Program-made: the position numbers and the translations under genes
Notes under the pieces: generated by a model
Database searches by the model: none
Told to the model about the DNA's origin: nothing
Seen by the model: the letters and a program-made list of their open reading frames with translations, nothing else
Shown here: positions 7,476 to 15,088 of the stretch, one piece after another
Layout of the letters: each line of letters opens with the position of its first letter
Numbering within the stretch: position 1 is the first letter of the stretch
Origin: Bacteroidota bacterium
Lineage (GTDB): Bacteria; Bacteroidota; Ignavibacteria; SZUA-365
DNA: 44,668 nt
Assembly: GCA_023432805.1 (NCBI GenBank)
Contig: JAEYUG010000121.1
Span: forward strand, 1-44,668
Direction of reading: 5' to 3'

Positions 7476-7493
7476 TGAATCGAAAGCTCGCAA
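7465..7493 (-). promoter_or_regulatory. Predicted arsR cassette promoter
   Basis: On the minus strand TTGCGA (7493-7488) and TATGTT (7470-7465) are separated by exactly 17 bases. Transcription would start near 7458, 27 bases before the arsR ATG. This is one of the best matches to the promoter pattern repeated in this window. Confidence 0.55.
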
Positions 7494-7548
7494 TGAGGAG
7501 AATGAGATCCCCTACTGTGAAACAGCGTCGACCGGCTGCGCCCGGGCG

Positions 7549-8811
7549 TCAGGTCTTCTGCTGCTTCTTCTTTGCGGCGGGAAAGAGGATGTTGTTGAGG
7601 ATGAGGCGGTAGCCCGGCGAGGTCTTGTGCAGGGCCAGGTCGGTCGGGGGATCCCCCACCTGGTGCTGGTAGTCTTCGGGGTCGTGCCCGCCATAGAAGG
7701 TGAAGGTGCCGCGGCCGAAGTTGCCGTGCAGGTACTTGACCTCCTCGGTATTCTCCTTCTGGCCCATCACCACGACGCTCTTGCGGATCAGCCGCTTGCG
7801 GAACGCAGTAGTCTGGCCGAGAAACCCTGGGATCACGTTGACGTGATTCTGCGTGAGCATCGTCGGCACGGGATCGTACTTGGCGGAAAACTCGAAGAGG
7901 GTGAAGTAGTCCTGATCGGGACGCCCCCCGAGCGCGGGCGTCATGTCGATGTCGCTGTACTCGTATTCGAGGGGATTCTTCACAAGCTTGAAATCCGTGA
8001 ATGCGAAGGTCTTCGTGAAGTCGAGCTGCTCCTGGCAGTCGGGGTCGGCCGGATCGCCGTCGAACATCACGTCGCACATGTCGGTATGCTCTGCTGCCAG
8101 CGCGATGTCGTAGGTATCCGTCGCCGAGCACATGGAGAAGAGGAAGCCGCCGCCGCCCACGTATTCCTTGATCGTGCGCGCGACAGCCTTCTTCAACTCG
8201 GCCACCTTGCGGAAGCCGAGCTGCTTCGCCATCGCCTCGTTGATGGCCACCTGCTGCATGTACCAGGGATAGGTGGAGAACTGCGCATAGAACTTGCCGT
8301 ATTGGCCGGTGAAGTCCTCATGATGCAGGTGCAGCCAGTCGTACTCGGAAAGCTTGCCCTTGATCACCTCCTCGTCCCACACCTTGTCGTAGGGGACTTC
8401 CGCATACTCGAGCGCGAGCGTCACGGCATCATCCCACGGCTGGAAATTGGGTGGCACGTAGACGGCGATCTTCGGCGCCTTCTCCAGGCGCACGACATCC
8501 ATGTTGTTGTCGGCGCTCTGCACCTCGGCGTAGATGCGCGCGGCCGAGGCCCCATCGAGTGTCTCGATGAAGATGCCGCGCACGCGGCATTCGGCGACCA
8601 CGGTCGGCTGCGCTGCGATCAGGAAGCTGCCGCCTCGATAATTGAGCAGCCAATCGACATCAACGCCGCGACCGAGGGTCCAGAAGACGAGCCCGTATGC
8701 CTTGAGATGATCGGTCTGCCGCAGATCCATGGGAATCAGGATCTGCTGCTGTGCGCGCAGGGTCGGCGCGAGCACGATCGCGAGACACACGACAAGAAGG
8801 AGACGCTTCAT
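7549..8811 (-). CDS. Secreted FCB-group protein often labelled 'asparagine synthetase B'
   Basis: This 420-residue protein has a signal peptide (MKRLLLVVCLAIVLAPTLRA before QQQ). The mature N-terminus reads ILIPMDLRQTDHLKAYGLVFW and WLLNYRGGSFL, the hallmark of an FCB-group family that databases call asparagine synthetase B. None of the glutaminase or AMP-ligase motifs of true AsnB is present, and the protein is exported. The second half (YVGGGGFLFSMCSATDTYD, then HGNFGRGTFTFYGGHDPEDYQ) recalls ThuA/glutamine-amidotransferase-like folds. The C-terminus is lysine-rich (AAKKKQQKT). The ATG overlaps the TPR gene stop as ATGA, so the two are translationally coupled and probably work together at the cell envelope. 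The true function is unknown. Confidence 0.7.
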   Translation of the reverse strand: MKRLLLVVCLAIVLAPTLRAQQQILIPMDLRQTDHLKAYGLVFWTLGRGVDVDWLLNYRGGSFLIAAQPTVVAECRVRGIFIETLDGASAARIYAEVQSADNNMDVVRLEKAPKIAVYVPPNFQPWDDAVTLALEYAEVPYDKVWDEEVIKGKLSEYDWLHLHHEDFTGQYGKFYAQFSTYPWYMQQVAINEAMAKQLGFRKVAELKKAVARTIKEYVGGGGFLFSMCSATDTYDIALAAEHTDMCDVMFDGDPADPDCQEQLDFTKTFAFTDFKLVKNPLEYEYSDIDMTPALGGRPDQDYFTLFEFSAKYDPVPTMLTQNHVNVIPGFLGQTTAFRKRLIRKSVVVMGQKENTEEVKYLHGNFGRGTFTFYGGHDPEDYQHQVGDPPTDLALHKTSPGYRLILNNILFPAAKKKQQKT

Positions 8812-10676
8812 GAACTGCTTTTCCGAAGGATGAGGATGCGTTCGCGCGCGCGCGCCACATAGAGTGATGCAGGCACTTCGCTGAGGATGCGCTGATACAT
8901 GTCGATGGCCTTTGTGCGCTGGCCCGGCAGTGTCTCGTAGATGGACGCAAGGCCGAACATGGCCACATCGCGATCGGCGGCGTCGGGAATCTTGACGAGA
9001 AACTCCTCCCACACGGCAACCGCCTCCGCGGCGCGATCACTCGCGCGCAGGGTTTCACCGAGCAGGATGTAGGCCTGCTCTGCGATGGGCATCGCGTCGT
9101 AGGCGGCGAGCATGCTGCGCAGGGCGGCGATGGCCTCGTCCGTCCGGCGCTGCCGCACCAGGAGCTTCGCCGCCGCGAAGGCGCGCAGCGGGACGTCGGT
9201 CGGGGCAGTGAAGCGCGCAATGAACGACGAGAGCGCGAGCGCGTCGTTGGCGATGTCTGCGGCGCTGTTGTCACCGAGCGGCTCGAGCTCGGCGAGCGCC
9301 GACTCGAACTTACCCTGGAAGTAATGGATTTCCGCAATCTTGAAGGCGATCTCGCCGCGTTCGCGGCCGTTGGCTCCGGGACGCGCAAGAATCTGCTGAT
9401 ACTGGCCAAGCGCCTCATCCGTGCGCCCTCTTGCGAGCAGCACATCACCGATGAGGATGTCGGCGTCGAGGCGTCCCTGTGCGGAACGCCGCAGCGGCGC
9501 GACCTCCTGCAGGATCTCGAGCGCGGCATCGGGGTCATTGTGCCGGGTGAAGAGAATCCACCCGATGCGGTAGCGGCTCTCATAGCCGACGGGATGCTGT
9601 GCGTATTTCGCCGCCACCGCGCGATACAGTGTCAGCGCTCGGTCGAAGGTGTTTTCATCCCGCGCGCGGGCAGGCTCGAGCGCGCCGGGCAGGGCCGCCT
9701 GTTCGGCCAGCGCTTCGGTGCAGCGCGCGACGTGGAATTCGCATTCCGGCGCGAGGTTCGAGGCAGGGTACTTCGCGAGCAGATCGCGGTAGACATCGCG
9801 CGCGACGAGGAACTGGGTGTCGCTGTAGGCGCGCTGCGCGAATGCGAGCAGTTCCTGTCCGTTGCTCTTGCGCAGATCGTCGATCGTGCGGTAGACCGCA
9901 GAGGCGCCGACATAATCCTTCCGCTCCATGTACAGCCATGCAAGCAGTTGCTGCACGGTCAGATTCCGCTCATTGCGCGCGGCCACGCGCACGGTCGTGC
10001 GCAAGGCGCTCTCGAGTGCCTGGGGGATTTCCGCAAACTGCATGATGTGTTGCTGCACCTGCCACTGGGCGCCTGGCTCCGCGATCAGATAGCGCAGGTA
10101 CTCGTCCATCGCCTCGTCGAAGCGCATGTCCATCGTGTAGGCGCGCGCGAGCTCGAAGACGAAGAGCGTCGGCGTGCCGAGGGCTTCACGGCCTCTGACC
10201 AGTGTCGCGGTCGCGACTCCGTAGAGCCGGTTGTCGATGGCTTCGTCTGCGATGGCCATGTAGATCTGGGGATTGCGGGGGGCAAGTGCGATGGCGGCGT
10301 CCCAGTCGGACCGTGCCTTCGCCTCGTCGCCCTTGCGATGCCAGGCACTGCCGCGCTGCACGAGCAGCGAGGGCTCGCGGAGTCCCGCATCCATACGCTG
10401 CGTGATGAGCGCGATCACCTCGTCATAGCGTTTCAGCGCAGTCAGGCAACGGCGCATGCCATCGAAATATCCCGCATTCGATGGACGGTACGCATGCAGA
10501 TCCGAATAGAAGCGAAGGGCGTTCTCGATGTTGCCTGCCTGCTCATAGGTCTGCGCGAGGCGGAAGGTGTTGAGCTCGTCGACGACCTGCGCAGTCGTGC
10601 GCGCAGGCATGGTGGCGATGAGCAGCGCGCACGTGCAGAGTGCGAGAAGGAGTGTATGCGAGGTGGTTCTTGTCAT
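8808..10676 (-). CDS. Secreted tetratricopeptide-repeat protein
   Basis: This 622-residue protein has a signal peptide (residues ~1-30, ending TTAQ). Helical TPR-like pairs then fill most of the protein, with units such as EQAGNIENALRFYSDLHAYRPSNAGYFD, AKARSDWDAAIALAPRNPQIYMAIADEA, GRTDEALGQYQQILARPGANGRERGEIAFKIAEI and GQRTKAIDMYQRILSEVPASLYV. TPR proteins act as scaffolds, and no catalytic motif is seen. It is the first gene of a two-gene unit with the secreted protein at 7549-8811, which it overlaps by ATGA. A predicted promoter ends 9 bases before the ATG, so the mRNA would have almost no leader. The likely role is an envelope assembly or secretion scaffold. Confidence 0.8.
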   Translation of the reverse strand: MTRTTSHTLLLALCTCALLIATMPARTTAQVVDELNTFRLAQTYEQAGNIENALRFYSDLHAYRPSNAGYFDGMRRCLTALKRYDEVIALITQRMDAGLREPSLLVQRGSAWHRKGDEAKARSDWDAAIALAPRNPQIYMAIADEAIDNRLYGVATATLVRGREALGTPTLFVFELARAYTMDMRFDEAMDEYLRYLIAEPGAQWQVQQHIMQFAEIPQALESALRTTVRVAARNERNLTVQQLLAWLYMERKDYVGASAVYRTIDDLRKSNGQELLAFAQRAYSDTQFLVARDVYRDLLAKYPASNLAPECEFHVARCTEALAEQAALPGALEPARARDENTFDRALTLYRAVAAKYAQHPVGYESRYRIGWILFTRHNDPDAALEILQEVAPLRRSAQGRLDADILIGDVLLARGRTDEALGQYQQILARPGANGRERGEIAFKIAEIHYFQGKFESALAELEPLGDNSAADIANDALALSSFIARFTAPTDVPLRAFAAAKLLVRQRRTDEAIAALRSMLAAYDAMPIAEQAYILLGETLRASDRAAEAVAVWEEFLVKIPDAADRDVAMFGLASIYETLPGQRTKAIDMYQRILSEVPASLYVARARERILILRKSSS

Positions 10677-10685
10677 GGTATCGAA

Positions 10686-10717
10686 CCAATGTACACCGAA
10701 AGCGCTGGCGCACGCAA
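10686..10717 (-). promoter_or_regulatory. Predicted promoter of the TPR gene
   Basis: On the minus strand TTGCGT (10717-10712) and TACATT (10693-10688) are 18 bases apart. The extended element TACATTGG differs from the Bacteroidota TAnnTTTG element at one position. The start would be only a few bases before the ATG at 10676, suggesting a nearly leaderless mRNA. Confidence 0.4.
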
Positions 10718-10750
10718 CCGGTACCGGCGATTGGGAGTAGGTGCACCAAC

Positions 10751-10777
10751 GGGAGGACGGACGCCCTCGTCCGTCAT
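10751..10777. repeat. Single copy of the 27-bp palindromic repeat
   Basis: The unit has 8-base arms GACGGACG and CGTCCGTC around a CCCT loop, preceded by GGGAG and followed by AT. It is identical over 27 bases to the tandem units at 44543-44668. Here it stands alone between mobA and the TPR gene. It could act as a REP-like or attenuator hairpin. Confidence 0.75.
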
Positions 10778-10850
10778 TGACGGATGTTCAGTGTAACGGC
10801 GGCGAGACGCTGCCCATCCATTGAGATCCATCATTGACGCAAGGTCAGTG
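10774..10850. repeat. Pair of imperfect 20-bp direct repeats
   Basis: TCATTGACG-N5-TCAGTG occurs at 10774-10793 and again at 10831-10850, with a 57-base period. The first copy overlaps the end of the palindromic unit, and the second overlaps the mobA stop codon. The role is unknown; they may be regulator half-sites or duplication debris. Confidence 0.5.
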
Positions 10851-11480
10851 GGTTGCGGACGCGGGCGGACGCGCTCCGGTCATACACCGCCACTCCTCCG
10901 GGGTGTCGACATCTCGTGTCAGTGCGTCGGCATGCACGCGTCCCAGCCGCGCGGCGTCGATCGGCACGGCGCCGATGTGCGCGGCAAATGCCCCCATGCG
11001 TTCCTCCCCCGCTGCGCGCAGCGCACGCACCGCTGCCAGCGCCGCAACGGGATAGATACCCACCAGCGGCTGCAGGCGTCCCTCATGCACGAGCACCGCA
11101 GTCGCGGCATGAGAGGCTTCCGCACGGAAGGCGGCGACGGCGTCAGCCGTCACCATCGGCAGGTCGGTAGGCAGACAGAGCACATGCGTGGTGCGTGCGT
11201 GTGCGAGCACGGCACAGAGGCCCGACAGCGGGCCCCTCCCCTCCTCCTCATCTTCGATGGCACGCGTGCCCGGCAGCGGGGGCAGTGCGCGCGTGCCGCA
11301 GGCGACGATCACTTCGCGCACATGCGGCGCGAGGGCACGGCAGGCACGTTCGTAGAGGGTCAGGCCGTCGAAGACGATCAGCGGCTTGTCGCGTCCCATG
11401 CGCGAGGAGCGTCCCCCGGCGAGCACGGCACCGCTCAGATCGGTGTGTGCGCCGATCGGATGATAACGCGCGTCCATCAT
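10845..11480 (-). CDS. mobA: Molybdenum cofactor guanylyltransferase
   Basis: MobA joins GMP from GTP to molybdenum-molybdopterin, making the MGD form used by nitrate reductases. The 211-residue product has the nucleotidyltransferase motif LSGAVLAGGRSSRMGRDK near residue 15, a second substrate segment EEGRGPLSGL, and the metal-binding LCLPTDLPMV. The first of two adjacent ATGs (11480) overlaps the TSUP stop as ATGA. It is the last gene of the long nar-act-moa chain, and the 168 bases after it hold a palindromic repeat. MobA at the end of a chain that starts with narG-type genes makes sense, because NarG carries bis-MGD. Confidence 0.92.
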   Translation of the reverse strand: MMDARYHPIGAHTDLSGAVLAGGRSSRMGRDKPLIVFDGLTLYERACRALAPHVREVIVACGTRALPPLPGTRAIEDEEEGRGPLSGLCAVLAHARTTHVLCLPTDLPMVTADAVAAFRAEASHAATAVLVHEGRLQPLVGIYPVAALAAVRALRAAGEERMGAFAAHIGAVPIDAARLGRVHADALTRDVDTPEEWRCMTGARPPASATH

Positions 11481-12226
11481 GCCCCGATCGTGAGCACGAG
11501 CTTGACGGCGGCGAAAACGAGCACGCCGGCGAGCACGCGCTCGAGTGTGCGGAGAGGAAGGATGGATGATCCGAGGCGGGAGCCGATCGCTCCGCCGGCG
11601 AGGGCCGCCGCGAACAGCGGAAGCTGCCCGGCATCGAGACTGTCGAGACGCGCGAGGTTGCCGGCGAGTCCCGCAGCGGAATTGCAGACGATGAACACGG
11701 CCGCGACGGCGGAGGCGCCTCGCGCGTCGGTCCACCGCATCAGGAGCAGCAGCGGCGAGAGAAACACGCCGCCGCCGATGCCGGTGAGTCCAGCAAGAAA
11801 TCCGAGGCCGGCGCCAAGGGGGAGTCCCGTCGCCCAGCGCGAACGATCGCTCGGCACGCGCAGCGCGCGCGCACGGCCGCGCACGAGCACGAGGCGCAGT
11901 GCGGCGGCGGTGAGCGCCGTGGCGAGCAGGAGGTGGAAGACCTCCTGCGGCACGTGCATGCGACCGCCGAGCCAGGCGGCGGGAACGGACGCGAGCACGA
12001 AGGGAAGCAGGAGGCGCCGGTCGAAGGCGCCGCTGCGCACGAAGTGCACGGTGGCGATCGAGGCGACGACGATGTTCAGCAGCAGTGCGACGGGCACGAC
12101 CTCGCGTAACACGCCGCCGAGCAGCGTGAAGACCGCGAGGTATCCGGAGGCGCCGCCGTGCCCCACCGACGCGTAGGCGCAGGCCACGAGTGCGACGAGG
12201 GCGATGACAAGGGAATCGCCGAACAT
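11477..12226 (-). CDS. TauE/SafE (TSUP) family membrane transporter
   Basis: This 249-residue inner-membrane protein has seven to eight hydrophobic segments in two repeats, each with a Gly-rich start: AYASVGHGGASGYLAVF and GLGFLAGLTGIGGGVFLSPLLL. These are the TSUP family marks. Members move sulfite, sulfoacetate or other sulfur and organic anions across the membrane. It lies inside the molybdenum-cofactor gene group between a MOSC protein and mobA, 7 bases after the MOSC stop and overlapping mobA by ATGA. A role in sulfur or oxyanion supply to cofactor synthesis is possible but only contextual. The substrate is unknown. Confidence 0.85.
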   Translation of the reverse strand: MFGDSLVIALVALVACAYASVGHGGASGYLAVFTLLGGVLREVVPVALLLNIVVASIATVHFVRSGAFDRRLLLPFVLASVPAAWLGGRMHVPQEVFHLLLATALTAAALRLVLVRGRARALRVPSDRSRWATGLPLGAGLGFLAGLTGIGGGVFLSPLLLLMRWTDARGASAVAAVFIVCNSAAGLAGNLARLDSLDAGQLPLFAAALAGGAIGSRLGSSILPLRTLERVLAGVLVFAAVKLVLTIGA

Positions 12227-12233
12227 GTCGGCC

Positions 12234-12764
12234 TCAGGCCGCCTCGTGCAACGCAGTGCCGGCAGGCTCGGCATGCAGCGGTGCGGTGCCCCGATGGTCC
12301 GCACTGCGGATCGCCTCGATCGCGGCACCGGGAGCGATCTCGCCACCCGCGAGCACGCGCGCGAAGATGCCCTCGCGCGGCATGACGCAGTCGCCCGCCT
12401 TGATCGCGATCGCGCAGAGCGTGTGGCACTCCTTGCCGATCTGCGTGATTTCGAGCGTGACACCGCCGATGCGGAGCCGGTCGCCCGGCACGAGATCGGT
12501 GAGGGTGATGCCCTCGGTGGTGATGTTCTCGGCGAAGGCGCCGGCGCGGACCTTGAGTCCCTTCGCCCGCATCTTCTCGATGCTCTCGAGCGCGAGCAAG
12601 CTGATCTGCCTGTGCCATGCACCTGCGTGCACGTCCCCTTCGATGCCCCAGTTCTCGCGCAGCACGACGCTCGGCTTGAGCGTCTTCGGAATGCCCTTGC
12701 GCGTGCTGACCGCCACGGCGTGGATGCGCGGCAGCGCTGCATCGTTCGTTGCTGTCGTATTCAT
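12234..12764 (-). CDS. MOSC-domain protein
   Basis: This is a 176-residue protein consisting of a single MOSC domain. Visible segments are GIPKTLKPSVVLRENWGIEGDVHAG near the start, AFAENITTEGITLTDLVPGDRLRIGGVTLEIT in the middle, and GKECHTLCAI, which holds the two conserved cysteines. MOSC domains bind molybdenum cofactor or transfer sulfur to it. Stand-alone members of this shape often lie beside moeA, moaC and mogA. The ATG overlaps the moeA stop as ATGA. A cofactor-carrier or sulfuration role is inferred. Confidence 0.85.
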   Translation of the reverse strand: MNTTATNDAALPRIHAVAVSTRKGIPKTLKPSVVLRENWGIEGDVHAGAWHRQISLLALESIEKMRAKGLKVRAGAFAENITTEGITLTDLVPGDRLRIGGVTLEITQIGKECHTLCAIAIKAGDCVMPREGIFARVLAGGEIAPGAAIEAIRSADHRGTAPLHAEPAGTALHEAA

Positions 12765-14092
12765 GGAAGACTCCAGTGCAGGATGTCGAGAGAAATGAGG
12801 GCGCCCGCCTCGACGCGCTCTGCATCGGCGGGAAATCTGTACACCGCATTCGCGGCCGCGATGCCGCCGAGCATGTGCGACTCCTGCCCGCGGGCGGGCC
12901 GCGCCTCGGGCATGTCGCCTCCGTTCTGCGACACGATCATGCGCACGTACTCCATGCGGCCGGACTTCTTTGTGAGCGCCGTCGTGAGTCGCGCGCTGAT
13001 GCGCGGTGCGGGGGAAGCCGTGCAGCCCGCCAGCGCTTCCAGTGCGGGACGCACGAACCAGTGGAAGCCGACCAGCGCCGCAACGGGATTGCCCGGGAGG
13101 GCGAAGAGCAACGTATTACGCGGGGTGCGTGCACGGCTTCCGCGGGGTGATGCGCCATCGCGCGCAGGTGCAGTCACACGGCGCGCGGCGTGCGCGGAGC
13201 GCGTCCCGAAATACAGGGGCTTGCCCGGCTTGATCGCAACCTTCCAGAACTGTTCGGTGACACCGCAGTGTCCGGCGGCTTCGCGCACGTGGTCGTACTC
13301 GCCCACCGAAATCCCGCCGCTTGTCAGGACGATGTCGGCATCGGCGAGCAGCGAGGCCAACGCGCGACGCACGAGGTGCTGTTCGTCGCGCACGGTGCGT
13401 GTGCGCACGTCGGTGATGCCGAGGGCGGCAAGCGCAGCCACGAGCATGGGCGTGTTGCTGTCGCGGATCTCGCCCGGGAGCAGCGCAGCACCGACGGTGC
13501 GGAGTTCATTGCCGGTCGCGAGAATCGCCACGCGCGGCTGCGCATGCACGGGCACGCGGGCGCATCCCATCGCGGCGAGCAGGGCGACGACGGGCGGCGT
13601 GATGCGCGTGCCGGCGGCCAGCACGAGGTCGCCTGCGTGGTATTCGGCTCCCCGCGGACGGATGTTTGCACCCGATGCCACTGGGTGCACGACGCTGATA
13701 CCCTGCGGGTGAAGCGTGACATCCTCCTGCATCACGACGGCGTCGACGCCGCGTGGAACGGGTGCGCCGGTGAAGATGCGGATGGCCGTACGACGTGTGT
13801 GGGATGTGGATGTGGTCGCGTCGGGCACGGTCGGACGGAGCGCAGCATCTCCGGCCCGCATCTCTCCACGAAGCTTCATGCGCACCGATGTGTCGTCGCT
13901 CGCCGCAGCCGTGTCGCCGGCACGGAGTGCGTAACCGTCCACCGCCGACGAGGTAAACAGCGGCATGTCGTGCGGAGCACGGATGTCGCGTGCGAGCGTG
14001 CGTCCCGTTGCCGCGCGCAGCGCGACCGTGTGCGCGGGCAGTGCACGGGCGTGCGCGAGGACGCGCGCGAGGGCCTCGTCGGCGCTGATCAT
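12761..14092 (-). CDS. moeA: Molybdopterin molybdenumtransferase
   Basis: MoeA inserts molybdate into adenylylated molybdopterin. The 443-residue product has the usual domains: SSAVDGYAL, RIFTGAPVPRGVDAVVMQED, the MPT-binding TSGGISVGEYDHVREA, and ALPGNPVAALVGFHWFVRP. A stretch of about 30 residues near residues 310-335 (RRVTAPARDGASPRGSRARTPR) is Arg/Ala/Pro-rich and looks like an inserted loop between two well-conserved parts. The ATG at 14092 shares its A with the end of the moaCB stop (TGATG). Domain order is normal and no catalytic motif is missing. Confidence 0.93.
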   Translation of the reverse strand: MISADEALARVLAHARALPAHTVALRAATGRTLARDIRAPHDMPLFTSSAVDGYALRAGDTAAASDDTSVRMKLRGEMRAGDAALRPTVPDATTSTSHTRRTAIRIFTGAPVPRGVDAVVMQEDVTLHPQGISVVHPVASGANIRPRGAEYHAGDLVLAAGTRITPPVVALLAAMGCARVPVHAQPRVAILATGNELRTVGAALLPGEIRDSNTPMLVAALAALGITDVRTRTVRDEQHLVRRALASLLADADIVLTSGGISVGEYDHVREAAGHCGVTEQFWKVAIKPGKPLYFGTRSAHAARRVTAPARDGASPRGSRARTPRNTLLFALPGNPVAALVGFHWFVRPALEALAGCTASPAPRISARLTTALTKKSGRMEYVRMIVSQNGGDMPEARPARGQESHMLGGIAAANAVYRFPADAERVEAGALISLDILHWSLP

Positions 14093-15087
14093 CACCGGTC
14101 CTGCGGGTGCGACCGCCCGTTGCACGGCACGGGGACTTCCGCTGTCTGCATCGTCGTGCGCGACGCGGGGGACTCGCCCCAGCTTCCTTCCATCCACAAC
14201 ATGGGAAAGGCATGGATGATCGCGGGGAAGAGTGCGTCGAGGGATTCGGCAACGCCGCGACGCGAGCCGGGAAGGTTGACGATGATGGTGCCGCCGCGAA
14301 TGCCGGCGCGGGCACGCGACAGCATGGCGTAGGGTGTGCGTGCCACGCCGTGTGCGCGGATGGCCTCGGGGATGCCCGGGATGTCGCGCTCGATGACGCG
14401 GGCCATGGCCTCAGGTGTGCAGTCGCGGGGACTGAACCCGGTGCCGCCCGTCGTCACGACGAGATCGAGACGGAGCTCGTCGGCGTACGCGCAGAGCAGT
14501 GTCTCGATGCGGTCGGCATCGTCGGGAAGGATTGTGAAATCGACGACCTCGACACCTTCCGCAACGAGCCGGTCGGCGATCGCACGGCCGGAGGAGTCCT
14601 GCTTGAGTCCTGCGGCAACCGAATCGCTGAGCACGAGCACGGCGGCGCGCAGGGGGCGGTCGAGCGCGTGGCGATAATCGGACTTGCCGCCCTTTTTCTC
14701 GACGAGCACGACCTCGCGGATCTGCATGTGTTCATCGATCATCTTGCACATGTCGTAGATGGTCAGCGCGGCGACGGATGCACCGGTGAGGGCTTCCATC
14801 TCGAGGCCGGTTTTCGCGACGGCGCGCACGACGACGGTTGCGGTGATCCGCTCGTCGTCGATGTCGAAGTCGACGGCGACCCAGTCGATCGGCACGGGAT
14901 GGCAGTACGGAATGAGGCGGGACGTATCCTTCACCGCCTGCACCGCGGCAACGCGTGCGACGGGCAGCGGATCGCCCTTGGGCAGATCGGCGGCGCGGAT
15001 GCGCGCGGCGGTTTCGGGTGCAAGCAGGAGCGTGGCCCGGGCGACGGCGCTGCGCAGCGTGGTGTCTTTGCGGGAAATGTCGATCAT
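14092..15087 (-). CDS. moaCB: MoaC-MogA/MoaB fusion (bifunctional molybdopterin biosynthesis)
   Basis: Residues 1 to ~158 are MoaC (cyclic pyranopterin monophosphate synthase): the start MIDISRKDTTLR, the LIPYCHPVPID segment, and DMCKMIDEHMQIREVVLVEKKGGKS. Residues ~165-331 are a MogA/MoaB-type molybdopterin adenylyltransferase with VLVLSDSVAAG, LVVTTGGTGFSPRDCTPEAM and GTIIVNLPGSRRGV. One open frame joins them through a short Arg/Pro linker. Such MoaCB fusions are known in several phyla. The fusion joins an early step and the adenylylation step, skipping molybdopterin synthase (MoaD/MoaE), whose genes are not in this window. The ATG is one base after the moaA stop. Confidence 0.92.
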   Translation of the reverse strand: MIDISRKDTTLRSAVARATLLLAPETAARIRAADLPKGDPLPVARVAAVQAVKDTSRLIPYCHPVPIDWVAVDFDIDDERITATVVVRAVAKTGLEMEALTGASVAALTIYDMCKMIDEHMQIREVVLVEKKGGKSDYRHALDRPLRAAVLVLSDSVAAGLKQDSSGRAIADRLVAEGVEVVDFTILPDDADRIETLLCAYADELRLDLVVTTGGTGFSPRDCTPEAMARVIERDIPGIPEAIRAHGVARTPYAMLSRARAGIRGGTIIVNLPGSRRGVAESLDALFPAIIHAFPMLWMEGSWGESPASRTTMQTAEVPVPCNGRSHPQDR

Positions 15088-15088
15088 G

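Noticed and set aside
7549..8811. True asparagine synthetase
   Set aside because: It has a signal peptide and lacks the N-terminal Cys glutaminase and ATP-pyrophosphatase motifs.
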